64,000 bases of DNA from G963668655 sp963668655. Its GTDB lineage: Bacteria; Myxococcota_A; SURF-8. Within the stretch, counting starts at the first letter, position 1; the number at the start of each line of letters is the position of its first letter. Below are positions 51,230 to 60,535 of this stretch, piece after piece. The DNA is taken from NCBI GenBank assembly GCA_963668655.2, contig CAXXPQ010000003.1, forward strand, positions 434,001 to 498,000. The letters run 5' to 3'. Made by a program: the position numbers and the translations under genes. The notes beneath the pieces are model-generated. The model was not told the origin of the DNA and did no database searches. It saw only the letters and a list, made by a program, of their open reading frames with translations.

Positions 51230-52561
51230 TCAGACGATGCCCTGGGCCAGCATGGCGTTGGCGACCTTCATGAAGCCCGCGATGTTGGCTCCGGCCACCA
51301 GGTTGCCTTCGTAGCCATACTTGGCGGAGGCTTCCACGCACTGGGTGTGGATGTTCACCATGATCTGCTTCAGCTTGGCGTCCACTTCCTCGAAGGTCCA
51401 GTTGGTGCGCATGCTGTTCTGGCTCATCTCCAGGGCGCTGGTGGCCACGCCGCCCGCGTTGGCGGCCTTGGCCGGACCGAAGGCGACCTTGTTGCCCAGG
51501 AAGACTTCCACGGCTTCCGGAGTGGACGGCATGTTCGCGCCTTCGCTGACGGCGATGCAGCCGTTCTTCACCAGCGTCTTGGCCGATTCCTCGTCGATCT
51601 CGTTCTGGGTGGCGCAGGGCATGGCCACGTCGCAGGGGATGGTCCAAATGTCGCGCCAGTTCTCGCCGTATTCCACGCCGCTGAACTTGTCCGCGTATTC
51701 GCGGATACGCTTGCGCTCGATCTCCTTGATCTGACGGACGTATTCCAGCTTCTCGGCGTCGATGCCCGCCGGATCGTGGATGAAACCGTTGGAGTCGCTG
51801 AGAGAGATGACCTTGCCGCCGAGCTGGGTGACCTTCTGGGTGGCGTAGATCGCGACGTTTCCGGAGCCGGAAATCACCACGTTCTTGCCCTTCAGTTCCG
51901 TGCCGCGCGCCTTCAGCATCTCGTCCAGGAAATACGTCGCTCCGTAGCCGGTGGCCTCCGGACGCGCCAGGGAGCCGCCATAGGTCAGGCCCTTGCCGGT
52001 CAGCACGCCCTCGAAGCGGTTCACGAGCTTTTTGTATTGTCCGAAGAGGAAGCCGATTTCCCGGCCACCCACGCCGATGTCTCCGGCGGGAACGTCGGTG
52101 TCGGCGCCGATGTGCCGGAACAGTTCGCTCATGAAGGCCTGACAGAAACGCATGACTTCGTTGTCGCTCTTACCCTTCGGATCGAAGTCGCTGCCGCCCT
52201 TGCCGCCGCCGATGGGCTGGCCAGTGAGAGAATTTTTAAAGATCTGCTCGAAACCCAGGAACTTGATGATGCTCAGGTTCACGGACGGATGGAAGCGAAG
52301 GCCGCCCTTGTACGGGCCGATGGCGCTGTTGAATTCCACGCGGAAGCCACGGTTGACCTGCACGACTCCCTGATCGTCCACCCACGGCACGCGAAACATG
52401 ATCATGCGCTCGGGTTCGCAGATTCGCTCGAATACCTTGGCGCGGCGGATTTCCGGCTCTTTCTCCAATACCGGTTCGAGCGACTCCGCAACCTCCTTGA
52501 CGGCCTGATGAAACTCGGACTCGTAAGGATTCCGGTTAAGGATAGCCTCAAGGTTAATCAT
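51230..52561 (-). CDS. gdhA: Glutamate dehydrogenase (NADP-type)
   Basis: A 443-residue hexameric-type GDH. RGFRVEFNSAIGPYKGGLRFHP and QPIGGGKGGSDFDPKGKSDNEV carry the substrate-binding Lys residues; the dinucleotide fold reads NVVISGSGNVAIYATQKV. CVEASAKYGYEGNLVAGANI closes the protein. It assimilates ammonium by reductive amination of 2-oxoglutarate, with NADPH inferred from similarity to the biosynthetic family. AGGAGGTTGGTTC before ATG 52561 is a strong ribosome site. A terminator follows, so the gene is monocistronic. Confidence 0.95.
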   Translation of the reverse strand: MINLEAILNRNPYESEFHQAVKEVAESLEPVLEKEPEIRRAKVFERICEPERMIMFRVPWVDDQGVVQVNRGFRVEFNSAIGPYKGGLRFHPSVNLSIIKFLGFEQIFKNSLTGQPIGGGKGGSDFDPKGKSDNEVMRFCQAFMSELFRHIGADTDVPAGDIGVGGREIGFLFGQYKKLVNRFEGVLTGKGLTYGGSLARPEATGYGATYFLDEMLKARGTELKGKNVVISGSGNVAIYATQKVTQLGGKVISLSDSNGFIHDPAGIDAEKLEYVRQIKEIERKRIREYADKFSGVEYGENWRDIWTIPCDVAMPCATQNEIDEESAKTLVKNGCIAVSEGANMPSTPEAVEVFLGNKVAFGPAKAANAGGVATSALEMSQNSMRTNWTFEEVDAKLKQIMVNIHTQCVEASAKYGYEGNLVAGANIAGFMKVANAMLAQGIV

Positions 52562-53090
52562 GAACCAACCTCCTATAAAAAAACAGCAGTGACATTTCCC
52601 GGCCCGACCCCCATGGTCTTGCCGCTAGCGGTTTGTTATCAAAGGACTTTCCCCGTTTTCACAAGAAAATCCCGTTCAACGCGCCACATATACTCCTCAA
52701 GTATCCGACTGTCAAAAGAAATCGGTTGGGCTGTTTCGTTTTTTTCCGGCTGGCCCAACGATCGTTCGCCCGTTATGTCCGTACGCAGCTTTTTTTTGGG
52801 AAATCGTCCGGTTTTGCCGTCCAACCGACTGAAACCCATCCATTGTTTCTTCCGATTCGAATGAACGACGATTTCGTGATTTCATTCATTTTTTCTTCGT
52901 GACCCGCCGAATTATCGAAACAGGTGAGAAGATGCGCCGGATCCGGGCGTACCGGACAACGAATCCGATCGGACAAAACTTGTTCGATTCGAGTTTTGTT
53001 GGTAGAATCGTTTCCATCGAACAGCCAGGCAGTAGATGGCGGGTGGTTAAAGGGGTTCGGGGAAATCCTTGCGGAAGGAGCATCGGTTCC
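52562..53090. other. Divergent intergenic region between gdhA and cNMP-protein gene
   Basis: A 9-bp stem with a long loop (GGTTGGGC region near 52724 with GCCCAAC near 52753) is present without a T-tract. A plausible plus-strand promoter is TTGTTC (52980-52985), 17 bases, TAGAAT (53003-53008), which would start the gene at 53091. No other gene is seen. Confidence 0.45.
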
Positions 53091-55148
53091 ATGGGAGCAA
53101 TCGAAAACGTACGGATCGCACTGAACAACGATACTTCGGTTGTCGATCGCGGGGATGGTTCATTTGTGGTGGGAAACGGAGAACTCGGCAAAGGACTCGT
53201 TCTTTCCAAAGAACAAGTCGATCTGGTCCGTCGGTTCGATGGTCGCCAGCTCCTTGATATCGCCCATGAAAGTTTCGAGGCCAGCGGGAAGGTTCGTTTC
53301 TCTCTGCTTCTGAATCTCGTACGGAATCTGGCCCGGGTCGCTCTGATTGAACACGGCGAAAACATTCTGAAAATCCTTGGAGAACCCAAAGATACGGACA
53401 AGAAAAACGACCTCGCGATTCAGGGACGAACCATCCTGTCGTTCGGGAAATCCGCCGCCCTCCAGGGACCGAAGTCATCCGACTCGAAAGGCGTTCTGGC
53501 TCCCGTGCTTCTGTCCGCCGTTCTCTGCATCGCCGCCCTGGCCGTCTTTGCGTTCAAAGGCCCCCCCTGGCTGAAAGCCTTTCTCCAACCGGCCAAGTCG
53601 GCCGAACTGGGACTCCTGGTGCTGTATTCGGGTCTGGCGCTGGCTCTGACATTGCGGGCGACCGCGCGTTTCCTGCATGCGCGCTTTCTCGGCGTGCAAG
53701 GCGTATCGCCCCGGCTGGCGTTTTCCGCCGGCATCCTGTTTCCGGATCCGGGAAGCGGCTCCTGGAACGCCCTTCCCCGATCCTCCCGAATCGTGTCCGC
53801 CGTCTGGCCGTTCTTCATGATCTTTCTGTTCGCGGCCCTGTTCGAGTTCATCGCCCGACGGATTCACCCGACCCAACTCTGCCTGGCTCAGTGTCTGAAC
53901 CTGCTTTCCGCCGCCTTTCTGTTCGTTCTTTTCATGGATCTTCGTCCGTTCGGAGCCTCCATGCTCCACGAAATCTGGTCCATCGTGACCCGGAGCCGCC
54001 TTTCGGATCACGGCATGGCCTATCTGGGAAAGAAATCCACCCGGAGGCTATTGCAGCGCGACTTTTTCGAGGGTGAGTTCACCCTGATTCTGTTCGTCAC
54101 CTACGCCATCGTCTGGGGCATGCTGGCCTACCTGCTGATCTCGCGGATCATCACGGACAATCTGCTTCAGCTCTTCCAGGTGTTTTTATCCGGCGGCTCC
54201 ATCATCTCCATGCTGGTGGCCGCCCTGTTCCTGCTCGCCCTGGGAGCCACCCTGCTTGCAACGGCGGCCTACGGCGTTCGGATCATCGGCGGGCTTTTTC
54301 TTTCCATCGTTCCTCCCAAGCGTCCCACGGCGGCGTTTACGTCGGCCGACGAACCCACCCGGAAGCAGATTCTGGAGTTTCTGCGCAAGGTTCCCCTGTT
54401 CCACACCCTGGACGAAACGTTTCTGGAATACATTTCCAATTCCACCCGGCGCCTGCCGTTCCGCAAGGGCGATTACCTGATCCACCAGGGCGATGAGGGC
54501 GACAGTTTCTATATCCTGCTTTCAGGAAGAGCCGAAGTGATCTTCGAGGAGCCCAGCGGACTGGAACGCCAGCTTGCGGAAATCGGTTCGGGAGATTCCT
54601 TCGGGGAAATCGCGCTATTGGAAGCCGTCCCCCGCACGGCGTCCGTCCGAGCCGTAGAGGAGGGACTTGCTCTTCAATTGTCCAGGGACGCCTTCGCCGC
54701 CGTGGCGAAGGACAAGGGAGGAGAGGAACTGACCGCCATCATCCGGGGAACCGGCGTATTGAACAACTCGCCGCTGTTCAGCGACATGGATCCCGAAAGC
54801 ATGTCCAAACTGTTAAGCCGCTTCAAACTCGTGCGCATTCCCAAAGATCGAGAGGTCTTCCATCGAGGAGACGCGGGGGATCGCTTTTACCTGGTGCTGG
54901 ATGGAAAACTGAACGTTTTGGCGGAAGACGAGAAAACCGTCATCGCCACACTGCAAAAGGGGGATCCTTTCGGAGAAATCGCACTGGTAAAAAATGTCCC
55001 GAGAACGGCGACGGTAATTTCGCGAACGGATTCCAGCCTGCTGGCCCTGGATAGCAAGGACTTCTTCGATACATTCGAACAAAGTCTGGCGCTCGGGGAA
55101 AGAATCGAGGAACTGGGCGAAGACCGTCTTTCGGAAATGGAGGGCTGA
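53091..55148 (+). CDS. PqqD-like, multi-pass membrane, double cyclic-nucleotide-binding protein
   Basis: ATG 53091 is chosen over earlier in-frame ATGs because AAGGAGC precedes it at about ten bases. The 685-residue protein opens with a PqqD-like winged helix (VVDRGDGSFVVGNGELGKGL). A membrane part spans about residues 145-400; its LRATARFLHARFLG sits where M50 peptidases have HExxH, but lacks those residues, so it looks degenerate. Two cNMP-binding domains follow: RLPFRKGDYLIHQGDEGDSFY with IGSGDSFGEIALLEAVPRTA, and KDREVFHRGDAGDRFYLVL with KGDPFGEIALVKNVPRTATV. It may be a cyclic-nucleotide-controlled membrane scaffold. Confidence 0.82.
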   Translation: MGAIENVRIALNNDTSVVDRGDGSFVVGNGELGKGLVLSKEQVDLVRRFDGRQLLDIAHESFEASGKVRFSLLLNLVRNLARVALIEHGENILKILGEPKDTDKKNDLAIQGRTILSFGKSAALQGPKSSDSKGVLAPVLLSAVLCIAALAVFAFKGPPWLKAFLQPAKSAELGLLVLYSGLALALTLRATARFLHARFLGVQGVSPRLAFSAGILFPDPGSGSWNALPRSSRIVSAVWPFFMIFLFAALFEFIARRIHPTQLCLAQCLNLLSAAFLFVLFMDLRPFGASMLHEIWSIVTRSRLSDHGMAYLGKKSTRRLLQRDFFEGEFTLILFVTYAIVWGMLAYLLISRIITDNLLQLFQVFLSGGSIISMLVAALFLLALGATLLATAAYGVRIIGGLFLSIVPPKRPTAAFTSADEPTRKQILEFLRKVPLFHTLDETFLEYISNSTRRLPFRKGDYLIHQGDEGDSFYILLSGRAEVIFEEPSGLERQLAEIGSGDSFGEIALLEAVPRTASVRAVEEGLALQLSRDAFAAVAKDKGGEELTAIIRGTGVLNNSPLFSDMDPESMSKLLSRFKLVRIPKDREVFHRGDAGDRFYLVLDGKLNVLAEDEKTVIATLQKGDPFGEIALVKNVPRTATVISRTDSSLLALDSKDFFDTFEQSLALGERIEELGEDRLSEMEG

Positions 55149-55151
55149 ACC

Positions 55152-55535
55152 ATGATGCGCCTTCTTTTTCGATTGATGCCGCTTCTTGCCATCGGAGGAT
55201 TCGCGGAACACAACATGCGTCAGAGCGACAGCATGGTCACTGCGGCGATCGTCACCGCTCAGACCGTCATCACGCAGTACGATATGACGCAGATTGCAAA
55301 AACCCTCGCCCTGCAAGCCGCGTCGGGAAAGGAACTCCCGGATCCCGACGCCTTTTCCGCGTGGATCGATACCAATTTCAAGTGCAAGACCAAAGCCTGC
55401 AACACCGATCATTTCGGGAATGAATATCGGGTCGAATACAGAGGAGAAACCGCCTCCATCACGAGCAACGGACCGGACGGCGAGCCGGACACGGACGACG
55501 ATATCATCGCGGAGGTCGAAATCGTCCGTCCCTGA
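55152..55535 (+). CDS. Small protein with GspG-like C-terminal domain
   Basis: A 127-residue protein three bases after the cNMP-protein gene. After a short hydrophobic start (MMRLLFRLMPLLAIGG) and helical part, the C-terminus reads DHFGNEYRVEYRGETASITSNG-PDGEPDTDDDII, very like the calcium-binding C-terminus of type II secretion major pseudopilins. The canonical pseudopilin N-terminus (G/F-T-L-I-E) is missing, so it is not an ordinary GspG. Close spacing suggests co-transcription with the cNMP protein. Confidence 0.7.
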   Translation: MMRLLFRLMPLLAIGGFAEHNMRQSDSMVTAAIVTAQTVITQYDMTQIAKTLALQAASGKELPDPDAFSAWIDTNFKCKTKACNTDHFGNEYRVEYRGETASITSNGPDGEPDTDDDIIAEVEIVRP

Positions 55536-55702
55536 TTTCGAAGACATGCCCGACCACGGATCTTCGTATTTCCGTTTTCATCCCATGAATTCCGGAATCC
55601 GGTGGCATTTGTTCTTGCATGGCGCGTCCGGGAAAGGTAAGGTCTTTTCTCGTTCTTCCCGAGGCTTGCGGCCTCCGTTCGTTTCGATGACAAGCGAGAA
55701 CC

Positions 55703-56725
55703 ATGATCCCACGCAAGGCAAAAGCCATTGTTCTGTTCAGCGGCGGAATGGACTCCGTTCTCTCCGTAAAACTATTGCAGGACCAAAACTGCGAAATTCT
55801 GGGCCTGAACTTCATAAGTCCATGGGATCATGAGGAATTATCGAGAGAGTTCGCCGTCGCTTTCGGCAAACGCTTCGATATTCCGGTTGAAATCGTCATC
55901 AAAGGGCAGGATTATGTCAACATCCTTCGTCGCCCTCGGCACGGCGTGGGATCGGGTGCGAATCCCTGCATAGATTGCAGGATTCACATGCTGAAAATCG
56001 CCAAATCGATCATGGAACGTGAGTCCGCCGATTTCATCGCCACGGGAGAAGTGGTGGGGCAACGGCCCATGAGCCAGAAGAGGCAGCAAATGGATTTCAT
56101 CCTGCGGAAGACGGAACTCGAAGGGCGACTGCTGCGTCCGCTTTCCGCCGGATTGCTCCCACCCACCGATGCCGAACGAAAAGGACTGATCGATCGTGAT
56201 CGCCTGGAATCCATTCAGGGACGGACCCGAAAACGCCAACTGGAACTGGCGGTTTCCTACGGCGTCACGGATATTCCCGCCGGAGGCTGCGGCTGCCTGT
56301 TGACGGACGGCATCTATGCCGCTAAAGTACGGGATCTATTCGAAAACAAAGCGGAAATCACTCCCCTGGATTTTCGGATCCTGGCCCTGGGACGCCACTT
56401 CAGGCCGAACCCCGAAACCAAGATGATGGTCGGCCGCGACGAGAGGGAAAACCTGCTGATGGAAACCCTGCTTCGCCCGGGAACATGGATGTTGAGATCT
56501 CTTGAGATTCCAGGCCCTTCCATCCTGATCGACGGCCCGGAAAACGAGGAAAATATGCAAGGAGCCTGGCGTCTGCTCTGCGCGTATACAAAATTGAAAA
56601 CCCCGGAACCGCCGGAATTCGTTGAACTGGAATGTCTACGGCCCGGGAAGGAAATCGAAATACTCCACTATCCATTTGAAATAACACACAATAGTCGCTT
56701 CAACCCATGGAGAATCACCCCATGA
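55703..56725 (+). CDS. PP-loop ATPase, MnmA/ThiI-like tRNA thiolation family
   Basis: A 340-residue protein. The PP-loop is SGGMDS at residues 13-18 (KAIVLFSGGMDSVLS). NPCIDCRIHMLKIA and FIATGEVVGQRPMSQKRQQM are typical of the two-Cys family related to MnmA. GGCGCLLTDG precedes a C-terminal half (about 200-340), where FRPNPETKMMVGRDERENLL resembles an NFACT-R type module. It probably activates tRNA or another nucleotide for sulphur insertion. It overlaps larE by four bases. Confidence 0.82.
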   Translation: MIPRKAKAIVLFSGGMDSVLSVKLLQDQNCEILGLNFISPWDHEELSREFAVAFGKRFDIPVEIVIKGQDYVNILRRPRHGVGSGANPCIDCRIHMLKIAKSIMERESADFIATGEVVGQRPMSQKRQQMDFILRKTELEGRLLRPLSAGLLPPTDAERKGLIDRDRLESIQGRTRKRQLELAVSYGVTDIPAGGCGCLLTDGIYAAKVRDLFENKAEITPLDFRILALGRHFRPNPETKMMVGRDERENLLMETLLRPGTWMLRSLEIPGPSILIDGPENEENMQGAWRLLCAYTKLKTPEPPEFVELECLRPGKEIEILHYPFEITHNSRFNPWRITP

Positions 56726-57528
56726 CCGCCTCGAAGCTCCGGGCTCTGAAAACCATCTGCCGGGATTTGAAAAGCATCCTGATCGCCTTTTCCGGTGGCG
56801 TGGACAGTACGCTCCTGGCAAAAGTCGCCAAGGATGTGCTGGGAAATCAGGCGGCGGCGGCCGTGGCGCTGTCTCCCTCGATGCCGAAAAAAGAACATCT
56901 GGCGGCCCGGAGACTGGCGGGTGAGATCGGTATCAAGCTGTTCGAGGTGGAAACTCGGGAAATGGGGAATTACGCCTACCTTCAAAACGGACGGGATCGC
57001 TGTTATCACTGCAAATCCGAACTCTTCCATCAGTTGTTCAAACTGGCGGGCAAGGAAGGCTTTGCCGTGGTGGCGGACGGTTCCAATGCGGACGATATCC
57101 ATAATTTCCGCCCCGGGGCCAAGGCGGCTTGCGAGAAAGGCGTACGACATCCGTTGATCGATGCGGACCTGACAAAAGAGGAAATCCGGGTGCTTTCGAA
57201 ATCGTTGGGGCTTCCCACCTGGAACAAGCCTTCCCTGGCCTGCCTGGCCTCACGCATCCCCTACGGAACGCCCATTACCATCAACGCCCTGGTCCGGGTG
57301 GAAAACGTGGAGGAAAAAATGCTGGAACTGGGATTTTCCCAGGTGCGGGCGCGCTTCCACCATCCGCTGGTTCGCATCGAAGTGGACCCCGCCGATATGC
57401 GCCGGGTTCTGGATCCCACCATCCGCAAGGAAATCATCAGAGCCGGACGCAAGCAAGGCTTTACCTACGTCACCCTGGATCTGGCGGGATACCGGGAAGG
57501 CAGTATGGACGAAACGAGCGAGTACTGA
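56722..57528 (+). CDS. larE: ATP-dependent sacrificial sulphur transferase LarE
   Basis: ATG 56722 lies in an ATGA overlap with the gene before and has GGAG at a good distance; ATG 56707 is an alternative. A 268-residue PP-loop protein: ILIAFSGGVDSTLLAKVA at the start, RDRCYHCKSELFHQL, VVADGSNADD, then LPTWNKPSLACLASRIPYGT, where LarE donors keep the sacrificial Cys. LarE thiolates the nickel-pincer cofactor precursor of lactate racemase. No larA, larB or larC gene is present here. Confidence 0.88.
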   Translation: MTASKLRALKTICRDLKSILIAFSGGVDSTLLAKVAKDVLGNQAAAAVALSPSMPKKEHLAARRLAGEIGIKLFEVETREMGNYAYLQNGRDRCYHCKSELFHQLFKLAGKEGFAVVADGSNADDIHNFRPGAKAACEKGVRHPLIDADLTKEEIRVLSKSLGLPTWNKPSLACLASRIPYGTPITINALVRVENVEEKMLELGFSQVRARFHHPLVRIEVDPADMRRVLDPTIRKEIIRAGRKQGFTYVTLDLAGYREGSMDETSEY

Positions 57529-57529
57529 C

Positions 57530-58237
57530 ATGACGGACGCGACTCCCGATCCCGACCGGGGCGACCGGCGCTCCGATCCGCGTTTCAGCGAATTTCAGGA
57601 GGTCATTCTGGCCTACCTGCTGCTGATGATCGGCGTCGCGTTGACGACCCACCTTGCTCCTGCGGGAATTCAGGAATACCTGTTTTCCATTGTCCTGGCC
57701 GCCATGGTCTACCTACCCGTACTGCGAAGTGAAAAGCACGGTCACCGCCTGGCCGAGTACGGCATGCATCTGAAAAACTGGCGCAAAGAAGTTCTCTTCG
57801 CCCTGGCGGTGATGCTGATCGTATTTCCGCTTTTCGTTCTTGGAAACCATTTTTATCAGTCATTGTGGGCGCACAAACATTTTCTCTTTCGCTTTCCCGC
57901 AGAAAATCCGGGCTATACCTTCCTGGAACAGACCCTTTTTATCGCCTTTCCAGAAGAATTTTTCTATCGCGGTTGGATGTTGCCGGTGTTTGCATTGCGC
58001 TGGCCGGCGAAACGTAAGCTCTTGAACGCCGATTTCGGCAAAGCGGTGATCGTCACTTCGCTGCTTTTCGCCGTGGGGCATCTGTCCTCCGTTCCAGCCG
58101 CGTTTCGCCTGGCGGTCTTCTTCCCTTCCCTGCTTTTCTGCTGGATGGCCATCCGGCGCGGGTCGCTCATCAGCCCGATCCTGTTCCACGGGGCCAGCAA
58201 TACCCTGATGGCTTTCCTGAACGCCTGTTATCGATGA
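57530..58237 (+). CDS. CPBP-family intramembrane glutamic protease
   Basis: A 235-residue membrane protein starting one base after the larE stop. Six to seven hydrophobic segments are seen. Active-site signatures of the Abi/CPBP family: E142-E143-x3-R147 (FPEEFFYRGWM), a His in LLFAVGHLSS, and a His/Asn in LFHGASNTL. Members prune membrane proteins (Rce1-type) or process sorting signals (myxosortase-like). No substrate with a sorting tail is obvious beside it. Coupling to larE is close; function together not clear. Confidence 0.88.
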   Translation: MTDATPDPDRGDRRSDPRFSEFQEVILAYLLLMIGVALTTHLAPAGIQEYLFSIVLAAMVYLPVLRSEKHGHRLAEYGMHLKNWRKEVLFALAVMLIVFPLFVLGNHFYQSLWAHKHFLFRFPAENPGYTFLEQTLFIAFPEEFFYRGWMLPVFALRWPAKRKLLNADFGKAVIVTSLLFAVGHLSSVPAAFRLAVFFPSLLFCWMAIRRGSLISPILFHGASNTLMAFLNACYR

Positions 58238-58313
58238 AAACGAGCATCATTGGCATCCACCGTTGGGACACCTCAACGCATCCTCTTGTTTCATGCGCCT
58301 TCCCGGGAAAGAG

Positions 58314-58343
58314 TTGACAAGCCCCGCCCTTTCAAATTATATT
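58314..58343 (+). promoter_or_regulatory. Sigma-70-type promoter
   Basis: TTGACA (58314-58319) and TATATT (58338-58343) are 18 bases apart, about 87 bases before the lipoprotein start. Confidence 0.75.
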
Positions 58344-58429
58344 GAAATGACAGAGGATTTCGTGAATCTCGTACGAACGCCGCATCGGAGAAGCCGAATA
58401 CCGCCGACATCCGCACCGGGAGAGTTGCC

Positions 58430-60520
58430 ATGAAACGGAAATCGTTTTTCATTTGGAATCTCGGCTTTTTACTGATTCTGTCCGGCATTTTGTCCGCCTG
58501 CTCGGGAGCCAGCATTTATCTGGGAGACGACGAGGATGGAGATACGACGGATGGAGATCGCTCCTCCGACGGAGATCTGATCGATGACGGCGATACTCCC
58601 ACCGATGGCGATGCTCCCACCGACGGTGACAATCCCACCGATGGCGATACTCCCACCGACGGTGACAACCCCACAGACGGTGACGACCCCACGGACGGTG
58701 ACACTCCCACCGATGGTGACGACCCCACGGACGGTGACGACCCCACGGACGGTGACACTCCCACCGACGGGGACGACCCCACCGATGGTGACAACCCCAC
58801 CGATGGTGACGAACCCACGGACGGCGACAATCCCACCGATGGTGACGAACCCACGGACGGCGACAATCCCACGGACGGCGACGAACCTACCGACGGTGAT
58901 ACTCCCACGGATGGCGATCTGGAAACGGACGGTGAATTCATCGACCTATGTGAGAACGTCGATTGCGCTCAAGATAACAATCCCTGCACGTACCACGCCT
59001 GTGATCCGGCGGATGGCTTCTGCAAACCGCAATTCGTCGCTGACGGCGTCTGCCAGCAGGATGAAAATGCCTGCACCTATCACACGTGCCACCAGCAGAG
59101 CATGGCCTGCCGGGCCTATATCGATGATGGAGGAGACTGCTCAGACAACGATCTCTGCAACGGCGAGGAATACTGCGAGGGCGGACAATGCAAACACCGC
59201 AACGCGGTGGATTGCGGAAACTGTTACTCCTGCAATCCCAGTGATGCAACCTGTTATTGCGACGGCTCCTGTACGGAGGAACTGTATTGCGACAACCGCG
59301 ATGACGACTGTGACGGTATCGCCGACGAAAGCGGCGTTTGCGGCGGTCAGGTGGGCATTCGGGTGGAACTGTCCTGGTCGCTGCCGGAAGCCGATTCTGA
59401 CTTGCATTTCCTGCGTCCGGGGGGCGTTTTTGGGACGGGCAACGATTTCGATTCGAACGACTGTTACTTCAACAACACCAATCCGGATTGGGGCGAAATC
59501 GGCGTCACGGAGGACAATCCTTTCTTTGAATCCGATCAACTGAACGGTCACGGACTGGGCAACCAGCCGGAAGTGGTCACGCTGGAGGCTCCCTCGAATC
59601 AGCCGTTCCGTGTCCTGGTGAATTATTCCCAGCGCAATCCGCCGGGTGACGAGCGCAACACACTGATGGTTAAAATCTTTTTCGACGACATCGAGGTGGC
59701 GACGTATACCACAGAGCTCTCCAATGACCGCTCCTATTGGAACGTCGCCTGCATCGATTACAATAACTGGCAAGTCACTCCGATACAGGAATCCAATGGA
59801 AATCCGCAGGTTTCCTACGGCGACCTGGATGACATCGACGCGGACGCCTGTAGCGGTCCCGGTTCGCCCTGCGAAAGCGTCTGCGATTGCTCGCCGGGCA
59901 TGTCCTGCATCGACGGACAATGCACGAACGACAGCGCCGGCCAGACCTGTTGCGACTGGGGAGATTGCGATCCCGGCCAACTCTGTTACGGCTACAATGG
60001 GGAGGAGAATTACTGCGGCGGTTTCATCGATTTCGATCATTCTCCGGGCGCGAACAATCTTTCCTCGGACGTGAACGTGGAGAACCTGTTCCTTCCATGG
60101 GGCGTGCGCTTCTACACGGATCGGGCGGATTCCCACGTCTTCACGGATGCTTACAGGCTCCAGAACGGAAATTCCTGCGCCACGCACGATACGGATGGAA
60201 CCCGCTGGCGGGGCGATGTCAATATCGTCTTCGTCAAACCGGCCTCGGCCTCCTCGCCCACGCTCGTAAATGCCGCTACAAATTACGCCAGTTTCTACGT
60301 GGGCGACACCCGGACGAACGACGGCCTCGTCGTCCGCGCCTACGGACTGGACGGTCAACAGGTTTTCCAGACCACGGTCAGCGGCAATTTCTTCACCGGC
60401 AAGCATTTCGTGGAGGTCGTCCCGTCCGGCCCCATGCACCGGATCCGTATCGACACGCTCAACGATCCGGATTTCGCCATCGACGATCTGAGTTATGCTC
60501 CGCTGAGCCCGGTGGATTGA
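58430..60520 (+). CDS. Large DGD-repeat lipoprotein with Cys-rich and beta-sandwich domains
   Basis: A 696-residue lipoprotein: MKRKSFFIWNLGFLLILSGILSAC, then about 110 residues of PTDGDx repeats. Residues about 175-300 are Cys-rich (CAQDNNPCTYHACDPADGFC). A YfaP/DUF2135-like domain follows: VGIRVELSWSLPEADSDLHFL-RPGGVFG, NDCYFNNTNPDWG. Another short Cys motif (CESVCDCSPGMSCIDGQC) links to a C-terminal beta domain (DFDHSPGANNLSSDVNVENL onward) with FAIDDLSYAPL at the end. Modules are those of large adhesive surface proteins. GGGAGAGTTGCC precedes the ATG. It has its own promoter. Confidence 0.88.
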   Translation: MKRKSFFIWNLGFLLILSGILSACSGASIYLGDDEDGDTTDGDRSSDGDLIDDGDTPTDGDAPTDGDNPTDGDTPTDGDNPTDGDDPTDGDTPTDGDDPTDGDDPTDGDTPTDGDDPTDGDNPTDGDEPTDGDNPTDGDEPTDGDNPTDGDEPTDGDTPTDGDLETDGEFIDLCENVDCAQDNNPCTYHACDPADGFCKPQFVADGVCQQDENACTYHTCHQQSMACRAYIDDGGDCSDNDLCNGEEYCEGGQCKHRNAVDCGNCYSCNPSDATCYCDGSCTEELYCDNRDDDCDGIADESGVCGGQVGIRVELSWSLPEADSDLHFLRPGGVFGTGNDFDSNDCYFNNTNPDWGEIGVTEDNPFFESDQLNGHGLGNQPEVVTLEAPSNQPFRVLVNYSQRNPPGDERNTLMVKIFFDDIEVATYTTELSNDRSYWNVACIDYNNWQVTPIQESNGNPQVSYGDLDDIDADACSGPGSPCESVCDCSPGMSCIDGQCTNDSAGQTCCDWGDCDPGQLCYGYNGEENYCGGFIDFDHSPGANNLSSDVNVENLFLPWGVRFYTDRADSHVFTDAYRLQNGNSCATHDTDGTRWRGDVNIVFVKPASASSPTLVNAATNYASFYVGDTRTNDGLVVRAYGLDGQQVFQTTVSGNFFTGKHFVEVVPSGPMHRIRIDTLNDPDFAIDDLSYAPLSPVD
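58594..58935 (+). repeat. Tandem 18-bp coding repeats (PTDGDx)
   Basis: Roughly nineteen 18-base units of CCCACCGATGGTGACxxx type run through the lipoprotein linker, with variation mainly in the last codon (GAC, ACT, AAT or GAA). Confidence 0.85.
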
Positions 60521-60535
60521 GGAATCGTTCCGGAA

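Noticed and set aside
58594..58935. Regular short repeats considered as a CRISPR array
   Set aside because: The units are contiguous 18-base coding repeats without spacers, in frame with the lipoprotein.
58516..58941. Antisense frame of SPSVG repeats
   Set aside because: A product of the PTDGD tandem repeats on the other strand.
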